Of a DNA stretch of 64,000 nt, positions 51,710 to 61,871 are shown one piece after another (the first letter of the stretch is position 1; each line of letters opens with the position of its first letter). The stretch covers positions 62,001 to 126,000 of the forward strand of contig NZ_REGE01000004.1 in NCBI RefSeq assembly GCF_003688935.1, written 5' to 3'. Position numbers and translations under genes: made by a program. The DNA is from Corynebacterium macginleyi. Lineage in GTDB: Bacteria; Actinomycetota; Actinomycetes; Mycobacteriales; Mycobacteriaceae. A model generated the notes under the pieces. The model was not told the origin of the DNA, made no database searches, and saw nothing but the letters and a program-made list of their open reading frames with translations.

Positions 51710-54078
51710 ACCGGAGCTTCCTGCGTCATGGTAACAAGTGCGCCGAGCAGCTTGATGGCGCCTTCCTTGCTCAGTGGATTGTTGCCATTGCCACACTTGG
51801 GCGATTGCACGCAGGAAGGACACCCGGCTTCACAGGCACAGGAGCGCACCGCCTCAAAGGTGGCCGCAATCCACTCCGGAAAGCGGCGGAATCCCTCTTC
51901 GGCAAATCCGGCGCCGCCGGGGTGACCGTCGTAGACAAAGACAGTCGGAAGCTGCGTATCCGCATGCAAAGCGGTGGATACGCCGCCGATATCCCAGCGG
52001 TCGCAAGTGGCGATAAGCGGCAATAAGCCAATGGCGGCGTGCTCCGCCGCATGCAGGGTACCGGGAATATCGGCGGCGGTAATGCCCATTGCAGCAAGCG
52101 CCAGAGGGTCGATGGTATAAGCCACAGCGCGGGTGGTCAGCCGCTGTTCGGGAAGATCGAGGGGGATATCGTCGCCGATGGTGCCATCGGCAAGCCTCAC
52201 CTGGTAGCCAGTGACGCGGTCGGTGACCTCTACCGCGATATCGGCGACCCACAGTCCCGGGGAGTAATTGATGAGATTATCGGCCTTACGCAGGATGCGA
52301 ATATCCGTTGTGGAGCGCGGGATGGTCGAATACTCGGGGGCCGCCGGGCGGGCAAGCGCTACATAATCGGCCAAGAGAAGATCTTCGATGACAAAACTTT
52401 CGCCCTGGTGCAGATAGACCGCGCCGGGGTGGACCTGGCTGGTCGCGCGCGCTGCATCGATAGTTCCCAAAATCCGCCCATCGGAGGCATCCACGATCAT
52501 GATCTCCTCTCCTGAACCACCGCGCAGCCCTACCGTCGAATGGGCGGTTTCCGGGGAAAGTTCTTCCGGGCTAGATGCAGGGATCGGCACGGCAAACCAG
52601 CCGTGCTCGCGGCGGCGCACGAGGCCCTGCTTTGCAAGCAGATCGATCACCTCGCTCGCACCCCACTGAGCAATAGTGGCATCATCGAGCGGTTTTTCCA
52701 CCGCCGCGCAGTAGAGGTGACCAAAGAGAATATAGGGGTTCATCGGGTTAAATACGCTGGCTTCCACCGGCTTTCCCAATAGCGCATCGGGGTGGTGCAC
52801 CAGGTAGGTATCCATGGGCTCATCGCGAGCGACGAGCACCACCAGTGAGCCCTGCCCGCGGCGGCCCGCCCGGCCGGCCTGTTGCCAAAAACTGGCTACC
52901 GTGCCCGGAAAACCCGCGGTGACCACGGCATCGAGTCCACCGACGTCGATGCCCAGCTCCAGGGCGGAGGTGGTGGCGACGCCTAATAAGGAGGCATCAT
53001 CAAGCGCCTGTTCTAACCGGCGGCGGTCTTCGGCCAGGTAGCCGGCGCGGTAGGCGGCGATGCGCTGCGCGAAATCCGGCCGACCGAAGCTGCCGGAGAG
53101 AATCTCGGCCGTAACCATCGCCACGACCTCGGCGGAGCGGCGGGAGCGCACAAAGGTCATGGTACGGGCACCTTCCGCGATGAAGGTAGCCATTATTTCG
53201 GCGGCCTCCGTGGTGGCCGCGCGCCGCACGGGGGCGCCGTGCTTGTCCTCCGCGCCTTCCACGAAACCGGGTTCCCACAGTGCTACCGTACGCGCGCCGG
53301 TGGGTGCACAATCCTCAGTAATGGCCTGCGCCGGGCGGCCGGTCAAACGCTGGGCATGCCGCGCTGGGTCATTCATCGTTGCGGAGGCATAAATGATGGT
53401 GGGCCGCGATCCATAATGACTGCACAGGCGGAGCAGGCGGCGTACCACCAGGGCCACATTGGCGCCGAATACGCCCCGGTAGGAGTGACATTCATCGATG
53501 ACAATGAACTCCAAGTGGCGCAGCACCCGCGCCCACCGCGCGTGCGCGGCCAACATGGACATGTGCACCATATCGGGATTGGAGAACACCAGTCGCGAAT
53601 GCTCGCGCACGCCCATCCGTGACTCTTGGGGTGTATCGCCGTCATAGGGAGCGGGCACCACGTTTTGTAACTCGGGGATGTCGCGGCACAGCTGGAGTGC
53701 GGAATGCAGCTGGTCCGATCCCAGTGCCTTAGTGGGGGTGAGGTAGAGCGCGCACGCGGTCTGGTCTTCTGCTAGCCGGGTGAGGATGGGCAGCTGATAG
53801 CTCAAGGATTTTCCGGACGAGGTGCCGGTGGAAATAACTGCGTCGCGGCCCTGCCAGGCGCATTCGGCGAGCTTCGCCTGGTGTGTATATAGCTTGTTGA
53901 TGCCCCCTTCTACCAGCTTGTCCCTCAACCCCGGCAGCACCCACTCCGGCCATTCGGCGAAACGTGCCGGTTGAGCCGGGAGTGTGGTGTGAAATGTCAG
54001 GGTCGATTCAGAAAGGCGCCGTTGGACGCGTTCTAGGAGCTCGTCACCAAAGGGGTTATCGCCGACCGGGTGAGACAA
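51706..54078 (-). CDS. DEAD/DEAH-box helicase with C-terminal Zn-cluster domain (Rv3649/MrfA-like)
   Basis: A 790-residue superfamily 2 helicase. Walker A is GTSSGKS (about 84-90), motif II is DECH, motif III SAT, and the second RecA domain follows ([13 protein letters not shown]). A DUF1998-like C-terminal domain has [19 protein letters not shown], a four-cysteine site. It resembles MrfA, a repair helicase, and is adjacent to the tad genes as in other actinobacteria. TTG 54078 with an AGGGGG site upstream is a likely start, since the frame begins family-like at [14 protein letters not shown]. Confidence 0.9.
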   Translation of the reverse strand: MSHPVGDNPFGDELLERVQRRLSESTLTFHTTLPAQPARFAEWPEWVLPGLRDKLVEGGINKLYTHQAKLAECAWQGRDAVISTGTSSGKSLSYQLPILTRLAEDQTACALYLTPTKALGSDQLHSALQLCRDIPELQNVVPAPYDGDTPQESRMGVREHSRLVFSNPDMVHMSMLAAHARWARVLRHLEFIVIDECHSYRGVFGANVALVVRRLLRLCSHYGSRPTIIYASATMNDPARHAQRLTGRPAQAITEDCAPTGARTVALWEPGFVEGAEDKHGAPVRRAATTEAAEIMATFIAEGARTMTFVRSRRSAEVVAMVTAEILSGSFGRPDFAQRIAAYRAGYLAEDRRRLEQALDDASLLGVATTSALELGIDVGGLDAVVTAGFPGTVASFWQQAGRAGRRGQGSLVVLVARDEPMDTYLVHHPDALLGKPVEASVFNPMNPYILFGHLYCAAVEKPLDDATIAQWGASEVIDLLAKQGLVRRREHGWFAVPIPASSPEELSPETAHSTVGLRGGSGEEIMIVDASDGRILGTIDAARATSQVHPGAVYLHQGESFVIEDLLLADYVALARPAAPEYSTIPRSTTDIRILRKADNLINYSPGLWVADIAVEVTDRVTGYQVRLADGTIGDDIPLDLPEQRLTTRAVAYTIDPLALAAMGITAADIPGTLHAAEHAAIGLLPLIATCDRWDIGGVSTALHADTQLPTVFVYDGHPGGAGFAEEGFRRFPEWIAATFEAVRSCACEAGCPSCVQSPKCGNGNNPLSKEGAIKLLGALVTMTQEAPV

Positions 54079-54258
54079 TTTTTACCCCCTAGTGAGTTAA
54101 ATCTATCGCTTTGGCATGGAACGTGTCACACTGTTGACAGGCCAATGTTGTCTTGGTGCGGTTTTATACCTCACGGTACTGCTCGAGGACCCATTTACCG
54201 AATAACTACCGGCGCGGCTTTCCGCGCTACCTATCTAAGAAAAGGAACCCAGTTCACC

Positions 54259-54462
54259 ATGACACAAGGAACCGTTAAATGGTTTAACTCCGAAAAGGGA
54301 TACGGATTCATCGAGCGCGAGGACGGCGGTGGAGACATCTTCGTTCACTACTCTGAAATCCAAGGCAGCGGGTTCCGCACCCTGGAAGAAAACCAGAAGG
54401 TTAGCTTCGAGGTTGGATCCGGCCCGAAGGGCGACCAGGCGCAGGCCGTTTCCATTCTCTAA
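54259..54462 (+). CDS. cspA: Cold-shock protein CspA
   Basis: A 67-residue single-stranded nucleic-acid binding protein. RNP motifs are KGYGFI and DIFVHYSEI, in a five-strand cold-shock fold. It begins [17 protein letters not shown]. An AAAGGAA site precedes the ATG. The 5' untranslated region is long if the promoter lies near the preceding gene, as for cold-shock mRNAs. It is the counterpart of Rv3648c. Confidence 0.95.
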   Translation: MTQGTVKWFNSEKGYGFIEREDGGGDIFVHYSEIQGSGFRTLEENQKVSFEVGSGPKGDQAQAVSIL

Positions 54463-54486
54463 CACCCTCCAGGGTGCTGAAGCGCC

Positions 54487-55116
54487 CTAGGGTGTTTCAG
54501 CGTAGCCGCGGGAGGTATCCCACCATTCCACGATGCGGTTTTGGGCCTTTTGTAGGCCCAATCCGATGAAAATGGCGACGATAATGCTGATGATCACCGC
54601 AAAGAGCGGGGTATCGGAGAACGCCAGGCCACCTACATAGCCAATGGCCAAGGCCTGGAATACCCAGAGCATGACGCCAATGGTGTCGAAAAAGAGGAAG
54701 ACCGGCCAGGGAAAGCGCATTGACCCCAACAATATGGTCATAAAGAGCCTGGCTGAGGGGATAAAGCGGGCAATGATAATGGCCGCGCCGCCGCCGCGGC
54801 GGACATTGCGTTTTACCCACGTGAGGACCTCGTAGGCCCTCGAGCCTTTCTGAATGCGGTTGAGCAGGGGCATAAACCGGGTACCGAGCAAAAAGCACAG
54901 GTTATCACCCACCATGGCGGCTACGAGCGCTACAAAGAACATGGTGGGCAGGTGCGGAAATCCCTGTGAACCGGACCACGCGCCGGCCATATTGAGCGGG
55001 ATTTCAGAGGGGAGCACTGGAAAGAAACAGTCGCCGAAGATGAGCAGTCCCACGATCGGATAAACCCACTCCGTGCCCATGATGGTTTCGATCCACATCG
55101 TTACTGTGTCAACCAT
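54487..55116 (-). CDS. DedA-family membrane protein
   Basis: A 209-residue polytopic protein of the DedA (SNARE-associated) family. Features: VLPSEIPLNMAGAWSG, GDNLCFLLGTRFM, and the re-entrant motif IIARFIPSARLFMTILLGSMRF. The family transports undecaprenyl phosphate or related lipids across the membrane. It is convergent with cspA. Confidence 0.88.
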   Translation of the reverse strand: MVDTVTMWIETIMGTEWVYPIVGLLIFGDCFFPVLPSEIPLNMAGAWSGSQGFPHLPTMFFVALVAAMVGDNLCFLLGTRFMPLLNRIQKGSRAYEVLTWVKRNVRRGGGAAIIIARFIPSARLFMTILLGSMRFPWPVFLFFDTIGVMLWVFQALAIGYVGGLAFSDTPLFAVIISIIVAIFIGLGLQKAQNRIVEWWDTSRGYAETP

Positions 55117-55362
55117 CTAATCCTCCACGGGGTGTGTTGTGGGTGTGCTATCGTCCCCAACAATGCTTTCATAGCTGCTGGACTTTCTAAAGAGGTCAGT
55201 ATAGACCGGTTCGGTGGGGGTGCGAAGTGCCCCCTACACAGCCTTTTGGCGCTACTGAGTATATGGTGCGGTAAACGGTATCAACCGCCTGTGTACGCTA
55301 GGGGCGATTGCTGAAAGCACACAAATTTTAATTTTTGCATCATCGAAAGGGATGAAGTCGTA
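55117..55362. other. dedA-topA intergenic region
   Basis: No gene was recognised. An inverted repeat with arms GTGGGGG and CCCCCTAC (about 55216-55240) could fold into a hairpin; its meaning is unknown. GAAAGGGATGAAG near 55345-55357 is the likely topA ribosome site. Confidence 0.3.
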
Positions 55363-58332
55363 GTGGCAGAAGCGGCCGAGCCGGGCAAAACTTTAGTGAT
55401 TGTGGAGTCGGCAACTAAGGCGAAGAAGATTCAGCCGTACCTGGGAGATAACTACATCGTGGAGGCCTCCGTGGGGCATATCCGTGATCTCCCGCGGGGC
55501 GCTGCCGATGTGCCGGCGAAGTTCAAGAAAGAATCTTGGGCCCGCCTGGGCGTTAACCCGGAAGATGATTTCGCCCCGCTCTACGTCGTTAGCCCGGATA
55601 AGAAGAAAAAGGTCGCCGACCTCAAATCTAAGTTGAAGCAATGCGATAACCTTCTACTGGCAACAGACCCTGACCGTGAGGGCGAGGCCATTGCCTGGCA
55701 CCTATTGGAGGTTTTAAAACCCAAGGTGCCGGTGCGTCGCATGGTCTTCAATGAGATCACCAAGTCCGCCATCCTGGAGGCAGCGGGAAATACGCGCGAC
55801 TTAGACTATAACCTCATCGATGCGCAAGAAACCCGCCGCATCCTGGACCGCCTCTATGGTTACGAGGTTTCGCCGGTGCTGTGGAAGAAGGTTATGCCGC
55901 GGCTTTCGGCCGGGCGCGTGCAGTCGGTGGCAACGAGGGTCATCGTCGAGCGCGAACGCGAACGCATGGAATTTATCTCCGCTAACTACTGGGACCTGCT
56001 CGCCACTTTGGACACAGGATCCGGCAGCGGTGAGGCCCCATCGACCTTTGACGCACGCTTAACCGCCGTCAACGGCAAACGTGTTGCCCTAGGCCGCGAT
56101 TTCGACGATCGCGGAAACATGAAGACCGAAGACGTCATCGTGATCACCCAGGCGCGGGCGGAGGCCTTGGAAAAGGCCCTGCAGGGCGCGGGTATGACTG
56201 TATCCGGGGTAGAGCATAAGCCCTACACCCGTAAGCCTTATGCGCCATTTATGACCTCGACGCTGCAGCAGGAGGCGGGTCGGCGCCTGCACTTTACCTC
56301 GGAGCGCACGATGCGCATTGCGCAGCGCCTGTATGAAAATGGCCACATCACGTATATGCGTACGGACTCTTCCTCGCTATCTCACCAGGGCATGAATGCC
56401 GCGCGAAGTTCTGCGATCAGCATTTATGGCGAAGAATACGTCGCGGATTCCCCGCGTATATATGACCGCCGTGTGAAAAACTCGCAGGAGGCGCACGAGG
56501 CTATCCGCCCCGCCGGTGAGTCCTTCGCCACCCCGGGCCAGCTTTCCAGCCAACTGGATGCCGAGGAATTTAAACTCTATGACCTGATTTGGAAGCGCAC
56601 CGTAGCCTCGCAGATGGCCGATGCTAAGGGAACTTCCATGAAGGTGGCGGTCGCTGGCACCGCGGCCACGGATAATGGCACCTATGATGTCGAGTTCTCC
56701 GCAACTGGGCGCACCATTACCTTCCCCGGCTTCTTGAAGGCATACGGCGCGGACGAGGATACGAGCAAAAAGACTGAGACTCGCCTGCCGCACCTGGAGG
56801 AGGGCCGCGATCTGAAGGTCGAAAAGGTTTCGGCAGAAGGCCACTCCACCAACCCGCCGGCGCGCTATACAGAGGCCAGCTTGGTGAAGAAGATGGAGGA
56901 TTTAGGCATTGGCCGCCCCTCGACGTATGCCTCCATTATTAAGACCATCCAGGACCGCGGCTATGTTGTTTCGCGCGGCAACGCCTTGGTGCCCTCATGG
57001 GTGGCCTTCGCCGTCGTGGGTCTATTGGAGGAAAACTTCACTGAGCTGGTGGATTATGACTTCACTTCGTCCATGGAAGATGAGCTGGACTCGATCGCCA
57101 CCGGCACAGAGGATGGCACGGCCTGGCTCAACGGCTTTTACTTTGGCAACGCTGAGGCCAACGAGCACAAGGCGGCGTCAATCGCGCGGCATGGTGGGTT
57201 GAAATCGCTTATTGATGTCAACCTCGAGGCCATCGATGCCCGCCAGGTCAACTCGCTGAAGCTCTATACCGATTCTGAAGGACGCGATGTTTTCGTGCGC
57301 GTCGGCCGCTACGGGCCCTATATCGAGCGCGCGATCGGTACTAACGAGGATGGCAGCGTGGAATACCAGCGTGCCAACCTTTCGGAGACGGTGACCCCAG
57401 ATGGGTTGAATGAACAGCTGGCGGAAAAGCTCTTTGCCACCTCGCAGGGTGGGCGCCAGTTGGGCGAAAACCCTAAAAATGGCCGCATGGTGGTGGCTAA
57501 GGAAGGCCGCTTTGGCTCCTATGTCACCGAGGTTGTCCGCGATGATGAGCGGGAGAAGGCCGAGGCGGAGGCATTGGAGATCGTCGCCAAGGAGCGTGCC
57601 GCAGAGGATAAACAGCGCGCTGCGGAAGGCAAGCGCGCCAAGAACTGGGAGACCAAGACGGCCGCGAAGCAGAAGGAAAAGCGCATCGATGACTACATTA
57701 ATGAGAAGCTGAAGCCGGGCACGGCCTCGCTCTTTAGCTCGATGGAACCGCTGACCGTCACGCTGGACCAAGCCCTGGAGTTGCTGTCCCTGCCCCGCGA
57801 GGTGGGCGTTGACGACGGGGAGATGATCACCGCTCAAAATGGTCGCTATGGCCCGTACCTGAAAAAAGGCACGGATTCGCGCTCGCTGGCTAAAGAAGAG
57901 CAGATCTTTAGTATTACCTTGGATGAGGCGCGCCGCATATATGCGGAGCCGAAGCGTCGGGGCCGCGCGGCCGCACAGCCCCCGCTCAAGCAGCTTGGCG
58001 ATAATGACGTCTCGGGTAAGCCCATGACCGTCAAGGATGGCCGCTTCGGTCCGTACGTCACGGATGGCACTACGAATGCGTCCCTGCGCCGCGGCGACGA
58101 TCCGGAGCAGCTTACTGATGCCCGCGCCAATGAGCTCCTCTCCGAGCGGCGTGCGAAAGAGGCCTCTGGGGAAACGAAGAAGAAGTCCACCAAAAAGTCC
58201 AGCAAGAAATCCAGCAAGAAATCCAGCAAGAAGGCAACTAAAAAGAGCACGAAGAAGGCGGCCAAAAAATCCAGCTCGAAGCCTTCACCCGGCACGAAAA
58301 ACGTTGTTAAGGCCGGCTCGCGGAAGAAATAA
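55363..58332 (+). CDS. topA: DNA topoisomerase I
   Basis: Relaxes negative supercoils. The 989 residues show an N-terminal TOPRIM domain (LVIVESATKAKKIQPYLG), the catalytic Tyr in GHITYMRTDSSSLSH (about 329), and C-terminal repeats of the Topo_C type (GRFGSYV, GRYGPYL, GRFGPYV) in place of zinc fingers. The extreme C-terminus is a Lys/Ser-rich basic tail of about 60 residues typical of actinobacterial TopA and used for processivity. GTG 55363 is chosen by the ribosome site. The dedA gene is divergent upstream. Confidence 0.96.
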   Translation: MAEAAEPGKTLVIVESATKAKKIQPYLGDNYIVEASVGHIRDLPRGAADVPAKFKKESWARLGVNPEDDFAPLYVVSPDKKKKVADLKSKLKQCDNLLLATDPDREGEAIAWHLLEVLKPKVPVRRMVFNEITKSAILEAAGNTRDLDYNLIDAQETRRILDRLYGYEVSPVLWKKVMPRLSAGRVQSVATRVIVERERERMEFISANYWDLLATLDTGSGSGEAPSTFDARLTAVNGKRVALGRDFDDRGNMKTEDVIVITQARAEALEKALQGAGMTVSGVEHKPYTRKPYAPFMTSTLQQEAGRRLHFTSERTMRIAQRLYENGHITYMRTDSSSLSHQGMNAARSSAISIYGEEYVADSPRIYDRRVKNSQEAHEAIRPAGESFATPGQLSSQLDAEEFKLYDLIWKRTVASQMADAKGTSMKVAVAGTAATDNGTYDVEFSATGRTITFPGFLKAYGADEDTSKKTETRLPHLEEGRDLKVEKVSAEGHSTNPPARYTEASLVKKMEDLGIGRPSTYASIIKTIQDRGYVVSRGNALVPSWVAFAVVGLLEENFTELVDYDFTSSMEDELDSIATGTEDGTAWLNGFYFGNAEANEHKAASIARHGGLKSLIDVNLEAIDARQVNSLKLYTDSEGRDVFVRVGRYGPYIERAIGTNEDGSVEYQRANLSETVTPDGLNEQLAEKLFATSQGGRQLGENPKNGRMVVAKEGRFGSYVTEVVRDDEREKAEAEALEIVAKERAAEDKQRAAEGKRAKNWETKTAAKQKEKRIDDYINEKLKPGTASLFSSMEPLTVTLDQALELLSLPREVGVDDGEMITAQNGRYGPYLKKGTDSRSLAKEEQIFSITLDEARRIYAEPKRRGRAAAQPPLKQLGDNDVSGKPMTVKDGRFGPYVTDGTTNASLRRGDDPEQLTDARANELLSERRAKEASGETKKKSTKKSSKKSSKKSSKKATKKSTKKAAKKSSSKPSPGTKNVVKAGSRKK

Positions 58333-58358
58333 GTGAAGAAATTAGTAAGGTGTCGGGC

Positions 58359-59117
58359 ATGAATGATGTACTTGCCCGCACCGCGGAAGGTGCCGCGGCC
58401 TTAGCCCGCGCGGTGTCCGAAATATTTGCTGATATCACTGATCCAGCCCGGCGCACCCCGCGGGGCTGGCGGCGTTTCGCGTACTTGGCGTTAGGTGAAT
58501 GCACGGTGTGGTCCCGCCTCTTTGGCTGGAAGAAAGCTCACACTGCAACCAGCGCTCCGCTTTTGCCGCTCTTAGCAGCAGACGCGCACAACCCCACCCT
58601 GAGCACCGCCCTGCTGGTGGGCGCGGTGGGCCAGGCAGAAAAGACCCGCCGCCTGCATCACCCGTCTCTCCTTGGGGTAGCCGGTGTTAGCGCTAGCCAC
58701 GCAGCGTATTCCTGGGTTCTGTATCGGCGCGGCGCGCGTAACGATGCCCGCGGTTGGGGCCTGCGCGTCATCGCCTGGGTGGCGGCACTTAGTGCATCGC
58801 GCATGCAGCCCACCCGTACCGCGGTAGCAGTGGGCGGCGTCGCAGTGTTGACCACCTCAGCGTTGGCGGGTGATCCGCGTTTGCGCACCGATGCAACGAA
58901 GGGCGTGAGCCACGGCGCGAACCTCTTGGTCGCTGCAGAAGGCCTTAGTGCGCTGCGGGCGTGGCTGACTTTTGCTGGGGCTCAGCAGAAGTCGCGGATA
59001 CTGAGGAAGAACAAGAAACACACCACGCCCGCGAAGGCGGCCAGGGCGGTGGGCGCGGTGGAGGCCGGAGCCTTGGCTCTCGGACATTTCCTGCTAGTTG
59101 ACGCCCTGACTAGGTAA
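58359..59117 (+). CDS. Uncharacterised polytopic membrane protein
   Basis: A 252-residue protein with several hydrophobic stretches (TALLVGAVGQA, GVAGVSASHAAYSWVLYRR) and a basic C-terminal segment (RILRKNKKHTT). The pattern vaguely resembles the YhhN/lysoplasmalogenase group, but the family is not certain. TAAGGT (58346-58351) lies 7 nt before ATG 58359, so it is probably leaderless; an upstream GTG at 58350 overlaps the -10. It is convergent with the DUF418 gene and overlaps it by 24 nt. Confidence 0.65.
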   Translation: MNDVLARTAEGAAALARAVSEIFADITDPARRTPRGWRRFAYLALGECTVWSRLFGWKKAHTATSAPLLPLLAADAHNPTLSTALLVGAVGQAEKTRRLHHPSLLGVAGVSASHAAYSWVLYRRGARNDARGWGLRVIAWVAALSASRMQPTRTAVAVGGVAVLTTSALAGDPRLRTDATKGVSHGANLLVAAEGLSALRAWLTFAGAQQKSRILRKNKKHTTPAKAARAVGAVEAGALALGHFLLVDALTR

Positions 59118-60302
59118 ACTCCGCTCCGGCCGCATGCGCGGACCATAGGATAGCCGCCGGTGAACCACCTCGAAGGGCCCGCGCAGTCCCAGCGCTTCTA
59201 ATATACAGGCACCGACCACGGTGACTCCCCATACGCCGCAGGCGAGGGCGGCTTGACCAAAGGCCCCTAGATCGTGGCCGAAGTCTAGCGTGAAGGGGTG
59301 CACGAGCAGGAAAAATAGTATCGACTGAGCCACGTAACCGCTCATGGATCGCTTACCTAGCGCAATGAAGGGCCATAAGAACGCGGGCACGGGTGCCCCA
59401 GCCGCGTGGCGTTCTTGCACGGGCTGCAAGACAAGCGCGAGCCCGGCGAGGATTCCCGGCCCGGTCAGCACGCCGAGGGTGGAATTAGCGCTATTGGCTG
59501 CGTCCGCCCAGCGTTGATCAATAACCTCCAGGGTACCCAAGGACCACAGCACGCCAATTATAAGTGTTACGGCGGCGGCGATGGCCACCCAGCGCAGGAG
59601 TTGGGGCCGGTGAGAGGGGACATCGGCAAGCACGCCCTCGCGCGCCCACACAAAACCCACCAGCATGACCGGCAAGTACATCAGGATGATGAGCGGGGTG
59701 GAGATGGCCTGGGCACCCAGGGTGAGAAGCTGACTAAGCAGCAGGTCACCAAAGGAATTCGCCGTGCCAATGCCTTCAAAGGGGATGTCGGCGCCGCCGT
59801 CAATCGCGGAGAAAATAAGTGTGCAGATGCCGAGCACCGTCATCACCCCGAGCGCACCATAGGAAATTTTGCGCAGGGTGGAATTATGCAGTGTGAGCAG
59901 CAGTGCGATGACTATGCCCGCTATGCCGTAAACAAACATGATATCGCCCCAAAACAACAACACCATGTGCACTGCGCCGAAAAGCGCGAGGAAGCCATAG
60001 CGCTTGGCGATGACCCTTCGTGCCTCCCGCAGCGGAAAGCCCCGCCGCCACAGGCTCATCGCGATGAGCCCCACGCCGAAGCCCAGCAGGGTGGAAAACA
60101 TTGGCAGGCCGCGGTTATGCACGAAGAATGCGCCGAAAACGACCGCGATTTTATCCAGCAGGCTGTCATTCAGGATGCCGCCAAAATATGCGCCTGGGCG
60201 GTCCTCGCTGATGATCCACGCGGTGGTCATATTCGCTATCGCGATGCCTAGAAGTGCCATTCCGCGTGCCGTATCGGGCACAATGAGACGAGTAGTAGCC
60301 AT
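59094..60302 (-). CDS. DUF418 membrane protein
   Basis: A 402-residue protein with about ten helices, of the DUF418 family. It begins MATTRLIVPDTARGMALLGIAIA and contains the typical RYGFLALFGAVHMVLLFWGD and SMSGYVAQSILFF segments. Its ATG 60302 overlaps the cyaB stop by one base (TAATG), so translation is coupled to cyaB. Function unknown; acyltransferase-like proteins are related in fold. Confidence 0.82.
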   Translation of the reverse strand: MATTRLIVPDTARGMALLGIAIANMTTAWIISEDRPGAYFGGILNDSLLDKIAVVFGAFFVHNRGLPMFSTLLGFGVGLIAMSLWRRGFPLREARRVIAKRYGFLALFGAVHMVLLFWGDIMFVYGIAGIVIALLLTLHNSTLRKISYGALGVMTVLGICTLIFSAIDGGADIPFEGIGTANSFGDLLLSQLLTLGAQAISTPLIILMYLPVMLVGFVWAREGVLADVPSHRPQLLRWVAIAAAVTLIIGVLWSLGTLEVIDQRWADAANSANSTLGVLTGPGILAGLALVLQPVQERHAAGAPVPAFLWPFIALGKRSMSGYVAQSILFFLLVHPFTLDFGHDLGAFGQAALACGVWGVTVVGACILEALGLRGPFEVVHRRLSYGPRMRPERSLPSQGVN

Positions 60303-61834
60303 TAGATTTCGCACCTTTCTGCCAGGCTGGCGCGGATGGGCCGCGCCAACTGGGTCATGCGGCGGCGCCCGCGCAGTTCAATAGATTTCATGACGGTCCA
60401 GCGGGCTTGTTCTGCCTCGTTGGCGGTTTTTAAAGTGGCGGCGTTGGTCAGGACCTGGCCGGGGGTATCTTTGGCCATTTCGGTCAGGCGTGCAGCCTCG
60501 TTGACGGCATCCCCGATGACAGTGTATTCGAAGCGATCCGCGCCGCCGATGTGGCCTGCCACTACGTGGCCGGAGGCGACGCCGATGCCGGCTTGCAGCT
60601 CGAGCCCGCGTAACTCTGCGCGCAGCTCGCGGGCGGCTTGCAGCGCTATCGAGGTCGAGTCATACACGTTGAGCGGCGCGCCAAAGACGGCGAGGGCGGC
60701 ATCGCCCTGGAATTTATTGATGATGCCTTTATTGCGATGCACCACCGTCACGACGTGCTCGAAGAATTTATTGAGCTCCGTGACCACTTCTTCGGGGGTG
60801 TGATTGACCGCGAAGGTGGTGGAACCGATGACATCGATAAACAGCACCGCCACCTTCCGGTCTTCCCCACCCAATTCGGGACGTTCATCGAGGGCGCGCT
60901 GGGCCACCTCGGTGCCCACGTACCGGCCGAAGATATCGCGGAGGCGCTGACGCTCGCGTAGACCGCGCATCATTTCATTGAAACCGGCCTGGAGGACGCC
61001 GAGCTCGGAGCCATCGTAGATATCGACCTCGGCATCGGCCTCGCCGCGGCGCACGCGGTTGATGGCATCCTGCAATTCCACGATGGGATCGACCACGCTC
61101 ATGATGGCGAAGCTGGTGCCGATGCACCCGGTGGCCAGGGCGGTGAGCGCGAGCGCCACGATGGCTGGGATGATCTCGCCGGCATCGCCGGAGAAAAACC
61201 CAGTGTGCTGCCCCAAAAGCACCAACACGATGCCGAGCAGCGGCACCCCAGAAGTCATCAGCCAGGTAGAAAACAGGCGGTACTTGATGGGTGGTTCGAT
61301 GGTGGAATCTTCAAAGCGGCGGGCGACGGCTTGCGCGGCGACGGGCCGCACTAGGCGTTCTGCCTCTAGGTAGGTCAAAAGGATGATGACCAGGCCAGCC
61401 AAGGTGGTGGAGACACCCACGACGAGCCCGAGCCGCCCGGATTGCCCGCTGGAAATAACCACGGTCAAAATGATGCCGATGAGCCAGACTGCGGCCGCGA
61501 CCATGGATTGATAGACCGGAATACGCAGCACGAGGTTGCGCACCATATTAGGATCGTGTGCGTCGGGGTTGCGCTGCCAATCCAACACGGGGCGGAAGAG
61601 GAGCAGGGTAGCGGCGATGCCGATGATGACCGCAAAAATAAGGTAGATCGCCGCTACTCCCTTCAGGTTAGGCAGCTCAGCGGCAAAGTCCTTGATTTCC
61701 GGCATGGGGAGGAAATAGAGGATAAAGGTCATGATTGCGATGGCACCGATGATATTGGCGCCCAAGACCAAAGCAGCGTATACCGGCCACTGGGTTCCCA
61801 TAAGCCAACGAGCGCCACGCCATAGTCTGTTCAT
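60302..61834 (-). CDS. cyaB: Class III adenylate cyclase CyaB
   Basis: Makes cAMP, the ligand of GlxR. The 510-residue protein has six predicted membrane helices, a HAMP domain (about 220-270, SVVDPIVELQDAINRVRRGE) and a class III cyclase domain (about 310-480). Metal-binding Asp residues are in VLFIDVIGSTTF and FQGDAALAVFG; the substrate/transition-state region is EYTVIGDAVNEAARL. It is the only cyclase seen in the window. TACAGT lies 8 nt before the ATG on the minus strand, and a palindrome overlaps it. Confidence 0.93.
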   Translation of the reverse strand: MNRLWRGARWLMGTQWPVYAALVLGANIIGAIAIMTFILYFLPMPEIKDFAAELPNLKGVAAIYLIFAVIIGIAATLLLFRPVLDWQRNPDAHDPNMVRNLVLRIPVYQSMVAAAVWLIGIILTVVISSGQSGRLGLVVGVSTTLAGLVIILLTYLEAERLVRPVAAQAVARRFEDSTIEPPIKYRLFSTWLMTSGVPLLGIVLVLLGQHTGFFSGDAGEIIPAIVALALTALATGCIGTSFAIMSVVDPIVELQDAINRVRRGEADAEVDIYDGSELGVLQAGFNEMMRGLRERQRLRDIFGRYVGTEVAQRALDERPELGGEDRKVAVLFIDVIGSTTFAVNHTPEEVVTELNKFFEHVVTVVHRNKGIINKFQGDAALAVFGAPLNVYDSTSIALQAARELRAELRGLELQAGIGVASGHVVAGHIGGADRFEYTVIGDAVNEAARLTEMAKDTPGQVLTNAATLKTANEAEQARWTVMKSIELRGRRRMTQLARPIRASLAERCEI

Positions 61835-61839
61835 AACTA

Positions 61840-61853
61840 CTTACTGTAGTAAG
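61840..61853. promoter_or_regulatory. Palindrome between cyaB and holB, candidate operator
   Basis: CTTACT (61840-61845), GT, AGTAAG (61848-61853) is a perfect 6-bp inverted repeat. It overlaps the cyaB -10 box (61843-61848) and lies just before the holB -10 (61859-61864). No regulator is identified. Confidence 0.4.
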
Positions 61854-61871
61854 ACCAGTAGGCTAGAGCGA

